Below, piece by piece: positions 11,635-22,085 of a DNA stretch of 64,000 bases. Source of the DNA: Lumbricus terrestris (lineage: Eukaryota > Annelida > Clitellata > Crassiclitellata > Lumbricidae). Below the pieces are notes generated by a model. It was not told where the DNA came from. It ran no database searches and saw nothing but the letters and a program-made list of their open reading frames with translations. The stretch lies in NCBI GenBank assembly GCA_949752735.1, contig OX457043.1:45816253-45880252 (forward strand), written 5' to 3'. The number at the start of each line of letters is the position of its first letter. Within the stretch, counting starts at the first letter, position 1. The translations under genes and the position numbers were made by a program.

Positions 11635-12438
11635 ATTTAGTATGTTTATGCTTTAGTGTTGTAATGACACTGCAATTTCTATAATAGGCCCACTTCAACA
11701 GAAACCCATGGCAGTTGCTATGAACTTGTCAGGCAGCAAAGTTGAAACAGAATGGCCTTCGTGTTTTTGTATAAAGAAGGCGAAGGAGTTGACATCGCTG
11801 TTTACTTATTAGGCAATTGACGTACGAAGCAGCAGCCGACCACAAAGAAACACTATGCTGTGCTATGCAAGCATAGAACTTGCTAATTTAAGTATGCCAC
11901 CGATTTACATTAAGCTGAAGCTACATTCTTCACAGGCTTCGATACTGTTAACCATCATACTCGGTCAACCCCATGTAATAAACGGATATGTCAGTGCATT
12001 TCAATGTAGCAGAGTCAAAGTCACGATCCTTTTAGCTCTTAACTGCACTTGCATTTCGTTAACTTATTCCTCTATGTTGTGTCTGCTCATGCAGATCCGG
12101 TCGCAGGCTGCAGCACCAACAGTGTAAGTATGGGGACCTGTTAGGCATTTCTTTGTTCGTCGTGTCATGTTGAACTTCATTTCACTATTGGGATTGGCAT
12201 AAGTGTTAGCCATAGTTTACTCATTTAGTTATAGGTATTAGTTTGGCATGATTACTACAGTGCAGATGTGAGTTTGTGTCTTAATTTCAGGTTCTTAACA
12301 TCACAACGAAGTTGCATTTTTTGCATGATATGGCTTTGCATGTCACCTCGTCACTTTCAATATAATCAGCTAATGAAGACAAAAGCAACACATTGAAGCA
12401 AAAGAATGTAACAGATTAGTTGGGAACAATAGGCTTAC

Positions 12439-12584
12439 CCGAAAGGAAACGTCCTCCTGTATATGGCCCCATTGATTGTTAGGGTGACTAAAGCATAGTC
12501 GTAAGGTTCGTTTCTGTTAATTTTACCCGTTGCCCTAATTAAGTCCATATAATTCTTAAACCTGTCCAGCTTTTGACTCAAGAC
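12439..12584 (-). CDS. Candidate internal exon of unknown minus-strand gene in the transposon
   Basis: Minus-strand sequence is open for 48 codons between a good acceptor (CATTTACAG) and a good donor (CGG|GTAAGC). The peptide reads like real protein: VLSQKLDRFKNYMDLIR, then GKINRNEPYDYALVTLTING, then IYRRTFPF. The plus strand is closed here. It lies downstream of the transposase stop (14377), so it would belong to a second minus-strand gene or an alternative 3' part. I recognise no family. Orientation is opposite to the HECT exon that follows. Confidence 0.4.
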
Positions 12585-12789
12585 CTGTAAATGACAGAGA
12601 TATGTCAGTGCTTTTGGTATTGGTTGATGTTGGGCAGGATATTCATAAGTAACCTTATATGTATTGTGCACAATACTACACTGAAATTTGCACTCACCAT
12701 ATTAGTTTTGTGTAAGGCGATTCAAGTAGCCTTAACATTTCTTATAACAGAAACAGTGACAATCCATGTCTATCGTGTTTCTCAAATAG

Positions 12790-13081
12790 AGACTGGAAAT
12801 CTCGACTAACTGAACTACAAGGCCAAGTTTCAAAGGAAAATGTTCCAACGGCAAACATAATCAATGTGGTACGGGGCAGTGCCCTTTCTAGTTTCTGCAG
12901 AGCCATCAAGAGGAAGAAATTCAGCGCAAAGCACCGCCTAGACGTCTGCTTTGTGGATTTAGCTGACAATGCTGAAGGTGCAATTGACAACGGTGGACCA
13001 ACTCGTGAATTCTTCCGTCTGCTGCTGGGCGAATTGTTGGGAAGTGAAGTCTCCGAAGGGCCTGAATCTTTACAAGTTTAA
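12790..13081 (+). pseudogene. HECT-type E3 ubiquitin ligase domain, N-terminal fragment
   Basis: An acceptor-like TTTCTCAAATAG opens a frame reading WKSRLTELQ, then NVVRGSALSSFCRAIKRKKF, then DVCFVDLADNAEGAIDNGGP and TREFFRLLL. The V(F)RG...F.RK.F, EGA.D.GGP and REF elements mark the start of the HECT domain, closest in style to the G2E3-like HECT proteins common in animal genomes. The catalytic-cysteine C-lobe is absent. The frame stops where a CAGGGTGCGCC-type repeat begins (about 13076), so the gene was probably cut by that insertion, or the stop marks a lost splice donor. It sits inside the 7.6 kb transposon, opposite to the transposase, so capture by the transposon or a native second gene are both possible. 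Confidence 0.7.
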
Positions 13082-13795
13082 AGACAATTCATATTTACAC
13101 ATGGTGGCCAGATTTCATCAAAATATTTCAAACACAACAACAGTTATACCACTTTTAGTGAGGCCACCCATCGTTTTTGACGCTTAAAAAAACGTAACGC
13201 AGCAAAAAGTAACAAAAACGTGATTTTATCAAGTCATATCTCAAATAACTGTTTGGAACTGAACGTGATAGTTATTCACAACTTGTGTTCCATGTGCCCA
13301 CCACCAGTGTCAAAACTTCTTTTGAGTCTTTTAGGAAAGTTCTTGATGGACCTGTTGATTAATCTGACGGATTCCTTATTTACCAATTTGATTGTCATCT
13401 TGCTAACGGTGGGTGGCCTCCTTAAAAGAGCCATAACTTTTGTCCTCTTTGAAATATTTTGTTGAAATCTGACCATCATGTGTAAATGTGACTTGTCTTT
13501 CAGCCTGTAAAATTTCATTTCAAAATTCTTACTTCCGGTCAAGATATTGGCGAGAATATTTAAATTGGTTTTTGCTCATTTTTGTTGCTTCTCGTTTTTG
13601 AATCGTCAAAAAACGGTGGGTAGCCTGACTAAAAGTGATATAACTTTTGCTCTGCTTGAATTTGTTTCTTGGAATTTGACCATTGTACGTAAATATGAAT
13701 TTCCTTTAAGAATGTAAAGTTTCATTTGAAAATTCGTATGTTTGGTCAAGATATGGGCTGAAAACCGTAGGGGATTACTTTTATGGCGCACCCTG
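13076..13795. mobile_element. CAGGGTGCGCC-ended element (mariner-type MITE, partly palindromic)
   Basis: Three related units occur: one at 13076-13260, and two in the reverse orientation at about 13370-13590 and 13595-13795. Shared blocks include TTACACATGRTGG.CAGATTTC and GGCCACCCAYCG. The right end is TATGGCGCACCCTG next to TA, the same end as the hairpin element at 20573. The left terminus is missing. TA flanking and CAGGGTG ends fit Tc1/mariner non-autonomous elements. The three minus/plus ORFs of 81-88 aa here are repeat shadows. Confidence 0.6.
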
Positions 13796-14017
13796 TATAT
13801 TCTTGTTGTGTATACCACCAGTCTGGGAATGTACGTTTGACATATGGTCAACCTAGAAGTCCTATGCATCTATGGATATCTATGCATCCATATTTTTGTA
13901 TTAAGGAAACTTAGTCTGTTTACTGTCATTAGTATTATGCAGGCAGATATACTGTCCTGTGAATGCTGTATTTCTTTGTTTATTTACTTTTATTGTTTTA
14001 TTAAATGTGCTACCATC

Positions 14018-14193
14018 CTCCGGGTTCGATTCCCGGTCGGTCGGTTTATCAGGGATTAATTTCTCGGATCTTTACTGCGGGTGGCTCGGTCGCAATATAA
14101 ACGTGGAGTAGCGGTGGTGAAGGATCTCACCCCCAGGGTCGAGGCCATAATACAGCCGCTATATAAATGCGATTACATTTACATTACATTTAC
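14018..14193 (+). mobile_element. SINE family C (tRNA-derived), 5' truncated
   Basis: B-box-like GGGTTCGATTCCCGG, then TCTCGG, a TAGCGGTGGTGAAGGATCTC block, and a tail GCTATATAAATGCGATTACA. The same blocks appear in reverse at 19365-19640 and, more diverged, at 56050-56315. Confidence 0.65.
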
Positions 14194-14376
14194 CATCATT
14201 TGGTTAATAAAAGATTGATATATAGGCAGAACTACCATCAATCATTTGTAGTTTGTGTGGCCTTTCAATAAACAGTTCTAATGAATGAAACAATTTGAAT
14301 CAGTGATGTTGCTATGTACTATGTTTATTAGAAATTTGTTATGAGTTCATTGTTATGGCTATTTGTTAACACACAG

Positions 14377-14870
14377 TTATGGTTGCAATAAGTTGAGAAC
14401 TTCATGCTTTAAATTCCTATAGAGCACAAGCAGTTCAGAAATTTCTTTTGGAAAAATCCATTGACTGTTCTGCATTATCCAGCAGCACAGGTCAAACACA
14501 TCTTGGTCGCATGGAACTGGAGGACGCACGGTGGCTGCTTCAAAGCTAAGTTCTATGTCAGAATCGGGGACGTGATGCAAAAAGTTCTGTGCATTTGTTA
14601 GCTCAGGTAGGTGAAAGAGGATGTATGGTCGACCGAATGGCACATTTGCATTTCTTGAGGGTCGAATATGATGTGAATTCCACACCTCCTTCACTTGGTC
14701 TAGTTCATCCTGCAGTGAAAATACAGAAAGGACAGTTTACTGCATATACGTGAATAAGATTTACAATGTTGAGTGCGATGCAGCAAAGGTTAGAATACAT
14801 TGATAAATTGTATTTCAGAGGTTGCCCTATTCAGCCAGAGCATAAAGTGGAACACACACATACACAAGCG

Positions 14871-14908
<38 letters not shown>

Positions 14909-16290
14909 TGTGTGTACATATATATATATTTATATATGCACAGCTGCACACATGGAATATAGGTATATGGTAAATACACAAGATGCACAAACTGGTCAAG
15001 GAACATAGCATAATGTGTTAAGGATATGAATGGAAGTTGAATACGAATTTGAAAATATTTAGTTTGGCTGGAATTGTTCAGTTCAGTTCAAATGTAAAGT
15101 CATGTCTTTCACAACAGCCACATATTTTGCACATTGTTAAAAATGTGACAATAGTGTTCACATGTAATATGTATGTGCTAAGACAATAAGCACATGGCAA
15201 AAAAGAATGAATCATGGAAACAGGCCGAGTCCTGACAGCCCGAGTCCGCAGAAAATCGGTCTCGAATAGGACTTGAGTCTTTGGCCGGACTCGAGTGCTA
15301 CATCCCTGGGAAGCAGACAAGTAGGATAAGTAGACTAGTAAGGCGCTCATAACTACCACTGGTTCAACATACAGAGGTTTTAATAGCAATAATGAACTAT
15401 TTCACACGGAAAAAAGGAGGTACGCTGCATAAGCTGCAACTCACATACCTGAATTATACCCAGAAAGCAAAACTGAATGAGAGACTTGTCCAAAAAACTT
15501 CCATCAAATGAAGCAGCATCCACTAGTGATCTAAAGGTTGTCATCCAGTAGTTGGCACACTCACGACGAAGAATATTCCACGAAGATTCTATTCTTTGGT
15601 TTGCTGTACTTGCTCCTTCTAAGTAACTTTGGCAAGTATTAGTTTCATCTCTATGGAAGAATCGCTGAATGTCTCGCATTACGACATTCTCAGTGCCAAA
15701 GTCACCTCTCAGAGTTCTTGGACAACCTTGGTGCTCACGAACTGTTTGAAGAAAATATCCAGCAATAATGCGTGGGTCATTGTTAGTTTTGTAAGCCTTT
15801 AGCCACATTATTTTCCTGGAATAGCCATCAATGCAGGCACTGATGCAAATTCCATATGGCTTCAGCTTGTCGTAACCATCAACATGCCATATGAAGTTCG
15901 GACCTTTACTGTAGTAGGATCGTCGATCAAAACGGCGCTTTCTTCGCAATTGCACACCAATGGGGTCAAGCACTGAACAGATAATACGAACTGTCTCTCT
16001 ACTGCAGTTGAAATTATTCAGGAGACATTTCTGATGCATCCACCGGTAACCATGCAACTGACCGGAACATCCAATTGCTGCCCAATGAATGAAACGACCT
16101 CTGTGATAGCACTATCATCACGTTGGCGGCTGAGGTTGAGCGACTTCAAAATACGCTTTAAATGTCGAAGACTAACGCTCACACCGTGACGCATATACAA
16201 GACTGACACAATATCCGTGTACTTCAGGCCATATTGGAAATAAGAACGGATGAAAGGACTGCATTGTATATAAGCGCTTCTGCTATCCAT
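14377..16290 (-). CDS. Integrase-core DDE transposase, two exons, one frameshift
   Basis: Probably catalyses cut-and-paste movement of the surrounding element. The start at 16290 opens an N-terminal helical, HTH-like part (IRSYFQYGLKYTDIV..., LKRILKSLNL). Near 16060 the frame shifts by one base: QQLD is followed out of frame by the expected SGQLHGYRWMHQKC. The core then gives WHVDGYDKLKPYG (first Asp), CIDGYSRKI, RGDFGTEN (second Asp) and NQRIESSW (Glu), with 37 residues between second Asp and Glu. Exon 1 ends AATTCAG|GTATGTG at 15449. A 739-bp intron ends TTTTCACTGCAG, and exon 2 (14709-14377) continues in frame as DELDQVKEVWNSHHIRPSRN, with GRPYILFHLPEL and a PCDQDVFDLC motif, to a stop. 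Length is about 390 aa. The frameshift makes it inactive, unless it is a sequencing error. Confidence 0.8.
14710..15448 (-). other. Intron of the transposase gene
   Basis: Donor GTATGTGAG, acceptor TTTTCACTGCAG, same phase on both sides. It contains a TA/ATAC microsatellite at about 14870-14940. Otherwise nothing is recognised. Confidence 0.7.
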
Positions 16291-16577
16291 CTGCTTTGCA
16301 GGCTGTCTGTTCTTATAGTAGCATTAGTAGGCCTAGTATTGGTGTTAATTATTAGTAGGCCTAGTATTGGTGTTAATTAATATAACGGTGCGCCCTATAG
16401 CCTACTGTAATCGGTTGCGGTCTGTCGCCCGGATTGATAAATAAACGAAAAAGCATAATACTTATTATAACCCGACGAATAAAATTTACAATGAAATACG
16501 AGTAAATATGAATAAATACGAATCACTTGTAAAGAATGATCATAGTCTTGTTCTTATTCATACCACAAAGCCATATT

Positions 16578-16788
16578 GCATAGATTTTATCTAGTGCGCA
16601 CTAGATAATATCTAGTGCGCACTAGATAATATCTAGTGCGCACTAGATAATTATCTAGTGCGCACTAGATAATATCTAGTGCGCACTAGATAGTATCTAG
16701 TGCGCACTAGATAATATCTAGTGCGCACTAGATATTATCTAGTGCGCACTAGATAAATTAAAAAAATCGCATGTCACCCATGGACTTC
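16578..16788. repeat. Right terminal inverted repeat with 8 palindromes
   Basis: Copies of CTAGTGCGCACTAG start at 16591, 16612, 16633, 16655, 16676, 16697, 16718 and 16739 (21-22 bp spacing). The outer end AATCGCATGTCACCCATGG mirrors the left end. The array is two units shorter than the left one. Confidence 0.93.
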
Positions 16789-17055
16789 CGTAGAAAAGGA
16801 AAGATTCTTGATGAATACAATTAGAACAAGGCAGAAGAACTGGATGGGACATATACTGAGAGGCAACTCCTTGCAAAGAGACATAGTGGAGGGCAAAATG
16901 GAGGGGAAGAGGGGAAGAGGAAGACCGAGGGAAAGTTCTTGGACTGGATGATGAAGGATGGATATGGGAAACTTAAAGAAAAGGCACAACACCGAGAAGA
17001 GTGGCGTCGTTGGGCATCTGGACCTGCCGAGAGGCAGCAGACCTAAAGAAGAAGA
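16789..17055 (+). mobile_element. LINE fragment, right half
   Basis: Continuation of the LINE at 9085-9222: [20 protein letters not shown], then [19 protein letters not shown], then KRGRGRPR. After a frame change it reads [20 protein letters not shown] and ends QQT*. This is the conserved tail of many LINE polymerases (W.GHILRG..L...[13 protein letters not shown]). Confidence 0.8.
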
Positions 17056-17736
17056 TGAATAATTATGTATACAACTATACATACATATGCCTATTTTATA
17101 TAGTCTATAGATTTGTACACACATAGGCGCACCAATAAAATATGATATTACTGATCAATCAATATCTGACGGAGCACTTGCTCGAAAGTGTCTAACGTGC
17201 AGAGAGGATCATGGTTAACACCTCGCGTCCCCTTTATGTATCCGCTCCATCACGTTGCTCTACCAATGGGACTAACTGGACCTCAGGGCGAACATCCTGC
17301 AAATAGCTGTGGTATAAATGGCCAAGAGGACACGGCGGTCGCACATGTATAGGTTGGACCAGGGATGGGCAATTTAGATTTTGTGACTATTTAATTGCGA
17401 CTTGTATTTGTTGCAATTTCATAATTAGAGGTGGAAGTGAAATTTTTATGCTGCATGGGCGCACTGGTGATGCTGATGTTGCTGTAGGCACACAGCAAAA
17501 CGTGCGTACATGTAAGGCTAACAATTATAATGATGCAGGAAAGTTAATAATGGAGCTAATTGAAAGGGAATTTAGCATCAATTAGATGATTAACCTAAAC
17601 TTGGCTAACCTATTATCATGAGCCATTTTTGACTAATCACTTGAAATTAAACTGAGCTACCTAATTAACTAATTAGTGTCTAATTAAGTCGTCATCCTGA
17701 CTGGATTACATGTGTGGTATTATAGACCTATATATA
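17056..17736. other. Unassigned stretch
   Basis: No ORF, splice-bounded exon, SINE box or terminal repeat recognised; mildly AT-rich. Confidence 0.5.
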
Positions 17737-18943
17737 CACCGTGGTTCAAAAAAAAGTAAGCCAAATTGTTTTGCATATATCTCTAATACCTGATGACATA
17801 TCACGCTAAAAAATTTCAAATATTTAGACAATTGGACCAAGAATATGACTCCAAAATTTCAAGAGATAAAGTTGAACGGATAAAAAGATACGTATCTTTC
17901 AACTTCATATGCAGAAATATCAGTTTACAAGCAATTTTCTGTTAGATTCAATGAAATGTAAGTCAAACTGTTTTTCTTATATCTCTAATGCCTGATGACT
18001 AATCAGTCTAAGATTTTCCAGATATGTAGAGAAATGAACCACCAATATTATTCTAACCGTATGGTTTGATTACTGAATTAAATAAGATGCTCAAAATGTC
18101 CTCCTCCTGCTGCATGCTTGCACGCAAGCCTGGAGGCGCTGGCGCCATTGAGCAACAGCATCGTCGATTATCCTCTGGACCGGGCGATCCCAGACTTCAA
18201 ACAAGCGTTGCTTCAGATCGTTTATATCATGGATTGTTGTCTGGTAGACTCGGTCTTGCATCACGCTCCACAGTTTATAGTCGACAGGATTCAAATTTGG
18301 GCTGTTCGGAGCCCATTATGTGGGATAAATGAAGTCTGGCGTCTCTCTTGTCAGCATTTCTATGGCTTCCTTGGCTCTGTGGGCTGGGGTAGTCTGGGGC
18401 TGGATTTCTGATTACAGGTAGAAGATGCTGTGACAGCAGAACGTCGCGATAATAGGTTCCATTAATTTTTACTCCGGGATCAATGAAGACTAAAATTAAT
18501 GGGAACGACCAAGCGCCGAAACCGCAACGAATACCATAACAGACTTGCTGAAAACTGATATTTTGGGAGATGAAGTTGAAATATCCATATCTTTCTATCC
18601 GTTCAAATTTATGAAATGATATTTTGGAATCCTATTCTTGGTTCAATTATCCAAATATTGGGAAAATTTTAATATGATTAATCATCAAACATTAGAGATG
18701 TAAGAAAAACAGTTTGGCTTACATTTTATTGAATCTAACATAAAATTGCTTGTAAACTGAAATTTCGGCATATGAAGTTGAAAGATTCATATCTTTTTAT
18801 CCGTTCAACTTTATCTCATGAAATTTTGGAATCATATTCTTGGTCCAATTCTCTAAATATTTGTAAAATTTTAGCGTGATATGTCATCAGGTATTAAAGA
18901 TATATGCAAAACAATTTGGCTTACTTTTTTTTGAACCACGGTG
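17737..18943 (-). mobile_element. Mariner-type transposon, degenerate, with doubled long inverted repeats
   Basis: Ends are CACCGTGGTTCAAAAAAAAG and its exact complement, both flanked by TA. Each end carries two successive versions of a roughly 200-bp module (AAGTAAGCCAAAYTGTTTT ... AAAGTTGAACGGATAAAAAG), outer and inner. Between about 18540 and 18080 the minus strand encodes mariner transposase pieces: FIDPGVKINGTYYRDVLLSQ, HLLPVIR, then NLNPVDYKLWSVMQDRVYQT and TIHDINDLKQRLFEVW. The N-terminal DNA-binding half and part of the catalytic core are deleted or shifted, so it is dead. Confidence 0.85.
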
Positions 18944-19019
18944 TAGTAGTTTTCATACATCAGCGTTTTCAAAATGCTGCACTGATTTGCTCCATCTTAT
19001 TTAGATTGACCTTAGAGAC

Positions 19020-19339
19020 CAGTGGTTCCTTACCTTTTAAGACTTTAGGGCCACTTTTTCTAAGTTGAAGGACATGAGGACAACTTTTTCTTATAAGTTG
19101 AAGGACAATTAAATAAAAGCATATAGAATTGTTATAATTGAACCAAAATAGAATGCTTGATGTTATTTATAGACGTGAAAATAAAATAATTTGTAATGGA
19201 AAATAATTATGTGTGCCATCCTGTCCAAATTGTCAACTTTGTCATATATTTTTGTCAATTCTTTGAGTGATGAGGGCCATTTTTTATGCCTGGCGGGCCA
19301 CTTTTGACCCGCGGGTCACGGGTTGGAACCATGGCACTG
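19020..19339. mobile_element. hAT-type MITE
   Basis: The left end CAGTGGTTCCTTACCTTTT pairs imperfectly with the right end (reverse complement CAGTGCCATGGTTCCAACCC). GGGCCACTTTT blocks lie near both ends, as is usual in hAT MITEs. The flanking 8-mers TTAGAGAC and TTATAAAT agree at only 5 positions, so the target duplication is weak. Confidence 0.6.
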
Positions 19340-19364
19340 TTATAAATTGTGAAGAGCTAGTGGG

Positions 19365-19640
19365 TTCAGTAAATGTAAATGTAATCGGATTTTATATAGC
19401 GACCGTCTACATGTATGACCTCAGTGACCCTGTTCATTTTTCAATGAATTTTATCGGGTGAGATCCTTCACCACCGCTCGCCCGTTTGAATGGACGCCAC
19501 GCCATTTAGGTCCCCGTGGACGGATCGTGCTAGCCCGAGAATTTTAATCTCTTAAATGGCCACCTTCGGGAAGCGAACCGCGGCCTGCGGCCCGCACGCT
19601 CTCTTTAAGAGTCGCGTACAGACGCGCGGCCAGAGCTAGT
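19365..19640 (-). mobile_element. SINE family C (tRNA-derived)
   Basis: The longest copy of this family. On the minus strand: GGTTCGCTTCCCGAAGG, TCTCGGGCTAGCACGATCCG, GAGCGGTGGTGAAGGATCTC, and the tail CGCTATATAAAATCCGATTA ending in an ACATTT run. Confidence 0.7.
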
Positions 19641-19751
19641 GGGTTCAGTGTATAGGCTCCACTTTTGTGTCAGTTTTGCTACATTGAAATGATACATATT
19701 GTCTATAGATTTTACGATCTATGGGGATCAATAAATAGTATATGCATTATT

Positions 19752-19915
19752 ATTGTGACGCGGTGGTGTGGCGGTGTACGTGTTCTGTGCCGTGTAACTG
19801 GAGGTTCGGAGGGTCGCAGGTTCGAATCTAGCAACTGTGTAGCAACCTTGGACAGGTTGCTCATTCATAACCGTCTACCAGGAAGTGAACGGGAACCACC
19901 TAACTCAACACCTCC
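19752..19915 (+). mobile_element. SINE family D (tRNA-derived)
   Basis: A-box-like GGTGGTGTGGCGGTG and B box GCAGGTTCGAATCTAGC. The body GCAACCTTGGACAGGTTGC ends at a CATAAT microsatellite. It appears once in the window. Confidence 0.5.
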
Positions 19916-20006
19916 ATCATAATAATCATCATAATCGTCATAATCGTCATAATCGTCATAATAGTCATAATCGTCATAATCGTCATAATCGTCATAATCG
20001 TCATAA

Positions 20007-20048
<42 letters not shown>

Positions 20049-20066
20049 TCGTCGTCATCGTCCTCT

Positions 20067-20128
<62 letters not shown>

Positions 20129-20335
20129 ATCATCGTCATCATCATCATTATCATCATCATCATCATCATAATAATAATCATCATAATCATCATCATAATC
20201 ATCATCATAATAATCATCATAATCATCATCACAATCATCATAATCATCATCGTCATCATCGTCATCTCATCGTCGCCATCATCATCATCATCATCAGTAG
20301 CAGCAGCAACAGCAGCAGCAGCAGCAGTATGCGTT
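19915..20335. repeat. CATAAT / CATCGT / CAT / CAG compound microsatellite
   Basis: Sequential trinucleotide and hexanucleotide runs, ending in CAGCAG. His-rich and Met-rich ORFs on either strand are artefacts. Confidence 0.95.
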
Positions 20336-20572
20336 TTAGATAGCCACAGAGCATTGCGGTTCGACTTGCATCGTCCGTTAAGTGACCGCTACTTCGACAG
20401 TCAACTTTCGTGAGTTGCTCTGGCGAATGTTTGTGTAGTTTGATTTATCTGATTTCTCTGTTAATCGACAGGTGGCGTACATGAGCGGCTGCCAGAGTCT
20501 ATATGAGATAAACCTAGCTATTCAAATAACACAGAATGGCGGTTAAAGGCGCTTAGTCTCGGACCCTACACA

Positions 20573-20626
20573 TACAGGGTGGCAGGGTGCGCCAAAAAAT
20601 CTAAGTTTTTTTGGCGCACCCTGTAT
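20573..20626. mobile_element. Short hairpin MITE, CAGGGTGCGCC ends
   Basis: TACAGGGTG...CAGGGTGCGCCAAAAAA faces TTTTTTTGGCGCACCCTG TA. The arms are nearly adjacent. The terminus is identical to the element at 13076-13795, so this is a minimal copy of the same family. Confidence 0.7.
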
Positions 20627-20637
20627 ATATATACACT

Positions 20638-20785
20638 TACATACCGCGTAGGGACCTTGAGCAAGTCCTTCACTCGCAATTGCTCAGGCGCTTCGGCGTG
20701 ATACTCCGATGCAGTATCCGCGCTGTTGTCGGGAGCGCCTCTGAGTAGTAGAGAGCTTGAAGGGGCGATATAGAAATGGAGAAAT
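20638..20785 (+). mobile_element. SINE family A, 5' truncated
   Basis: Begins at CCGCGTAGGGACCTTGAGCA and runs to AGCTTGAAGGGGCGATATAG. The tRNA-like head is missing. Confidence 0.75.
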
Positions 20786-20879
20786 AAATAAAATAAATAG
20801 AAATTCCTTACATTGCGTTACAATACTTCACATCACCGCTTACCTCTTTACCGTTACTTTTCCACACCCCTCTACAATG

Positions 20880-21085
20880 CAGGACATTTAAAAGTAGTTT
20901 TTTAAAACTGCACAACTCCTTCTTTACCTCCATTCCCCCATGGTAAATTGCTACCAAGAGGATGACAATTACCTTTTTACTATTTTTTAAAAACTCCACA
21001 GAAGTGATTATACAACTGCACAAATCCATCTATAATATAATTGCACATTTTGTGTACAGCTACACAGTACTGAAAAAAAGGCCTT
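20880..21085 (-). mobile_element. hAT-type MITE, family H copy 1
   Basis: Exact 8-bp target duplication CTACAATG on both sides. Ends are CAGGACATTT and AAAAAGGCCTT. Internal GTGCAGTTGT/GTGCAGTTCT blocks match 21099, 22906 and 29091. No coding capacity. Confidence 0.75.
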
Positions 21086-21098
21086 CTACAATGTGATG

Positions 21099-21271
21099 CA
21101 GGGCTTTCTTAACGTGCAGTTGTACACAAAACATGCAATTGTAAAAGCACTTCTGTACAGTTAAAACTAGCAAAAAGGTCATTGTCCTCCGATTGGAAGT
21201 AATTTACCACGGATGACGGGAAAAGAAAGAAGGAGTTGAGCAGTTCTAAAAATTCCTTAAAAACAGCCTTG
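21099..21271 (+). mobile_element. hAT-type MITE, family H copy 2
   Basis: Ends CAGGGCTTTCTTAACG and CTTAAAAACAGCCTTG. Target duplication ATGTGATG/ATGTGTTG (7 of 8). It inserted across the right target duplication of copy 1. Confidence 0.75.
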
Positions 21272-21279
21272 ATGTGTTG

Positions 21280-21880
21280 TAACGTTCACCAAATAATTAG
21301 TCATCCATCGAGCCAACTCGACCTTTCCAAATATAGAACCCGCCTCTCCTAACGCATGGCTCAGCTAATCAAGATTTTTATAGCGCCAGTGTCCCTCTTG
21401 TTACCCAAATCCTGATGACTGCGACGCGGTCCGCGAGAGAGGTGACGAATAATTTTCTACAGAATGGGATGAAATCAATCAGATATGGATGAACGATCAA
21501 CGTAATTCAGGGTCGATCTTATTGTCCTTCTGTCTGGCCATCGATCGGATCATCGATCTGTGAAGTTGATGGTGTTCGATTAAGATGATTGATTCCTTTG
21601 TCTGGTAGACAGTAGATGAATAAAAAAGACGACGTTATTATGTAACGTTATAATATTATGTAACGTAGGGTAGACAAAGATTTATGATGCTCGTTCAGTT
21701 GATTACTGCTTTTCTTATATAGTTGCGTGTCTTAATAAGCAACTTCACTCCGTTTTCATCATCATCAGCAGCAACCCTGGGTTCAACGCCTGTAGACGTC
21801 TGATGTCATATTCACTTGGCTTGAATGGGCGATATAATCAGCTTTTAAATCAAAGCTTAAAACTGACCTGTTTCCTAATT
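21280..21880. other. Unassigned stretch
   Basis: Apparently unique DNA with a short duplicated TATTATGTAACGT motif near 21640-21665. No gene recognised. Confidence 0.5.
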
Positions 21881-21898
21881 GTTAATAGTATTAATATT

Positions 21899-22085
<187 letters not shown>

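Larger units (their letters stand above)
9225..16788 (-). mobile_element. 7.6 kb DNA transposon with palindrome-array inverted ends, integrase-type transposase and HECT fragment
   Basis: Inverted termini begin GGAAGYCCATGGGTGACATG. They continue through a T-rich spacer into arrays of the palindrome CTAGTGCGCACTAG (10 copies left, 8 right) and end at a shared AAAATCTATGC. The flanks are two halves of one LINE ORF. The target duplication is either GTAG (4 bp, perfect) or GTRGAAAAG (9 bp, one mismatch); the longer one restores the LINE reading frame. Inside are a minus-strand DDE transposase (14377-16290), a plus-strand HECT domain start (12790-13081), another candidate exon (12439-12584), a SINE and a MITE. 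The superfamily is uncertain: the core resembles retroviral-type or Ginger/IS3-like integrases of eukaryotic DNA transposons. Confidence 0.85.
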
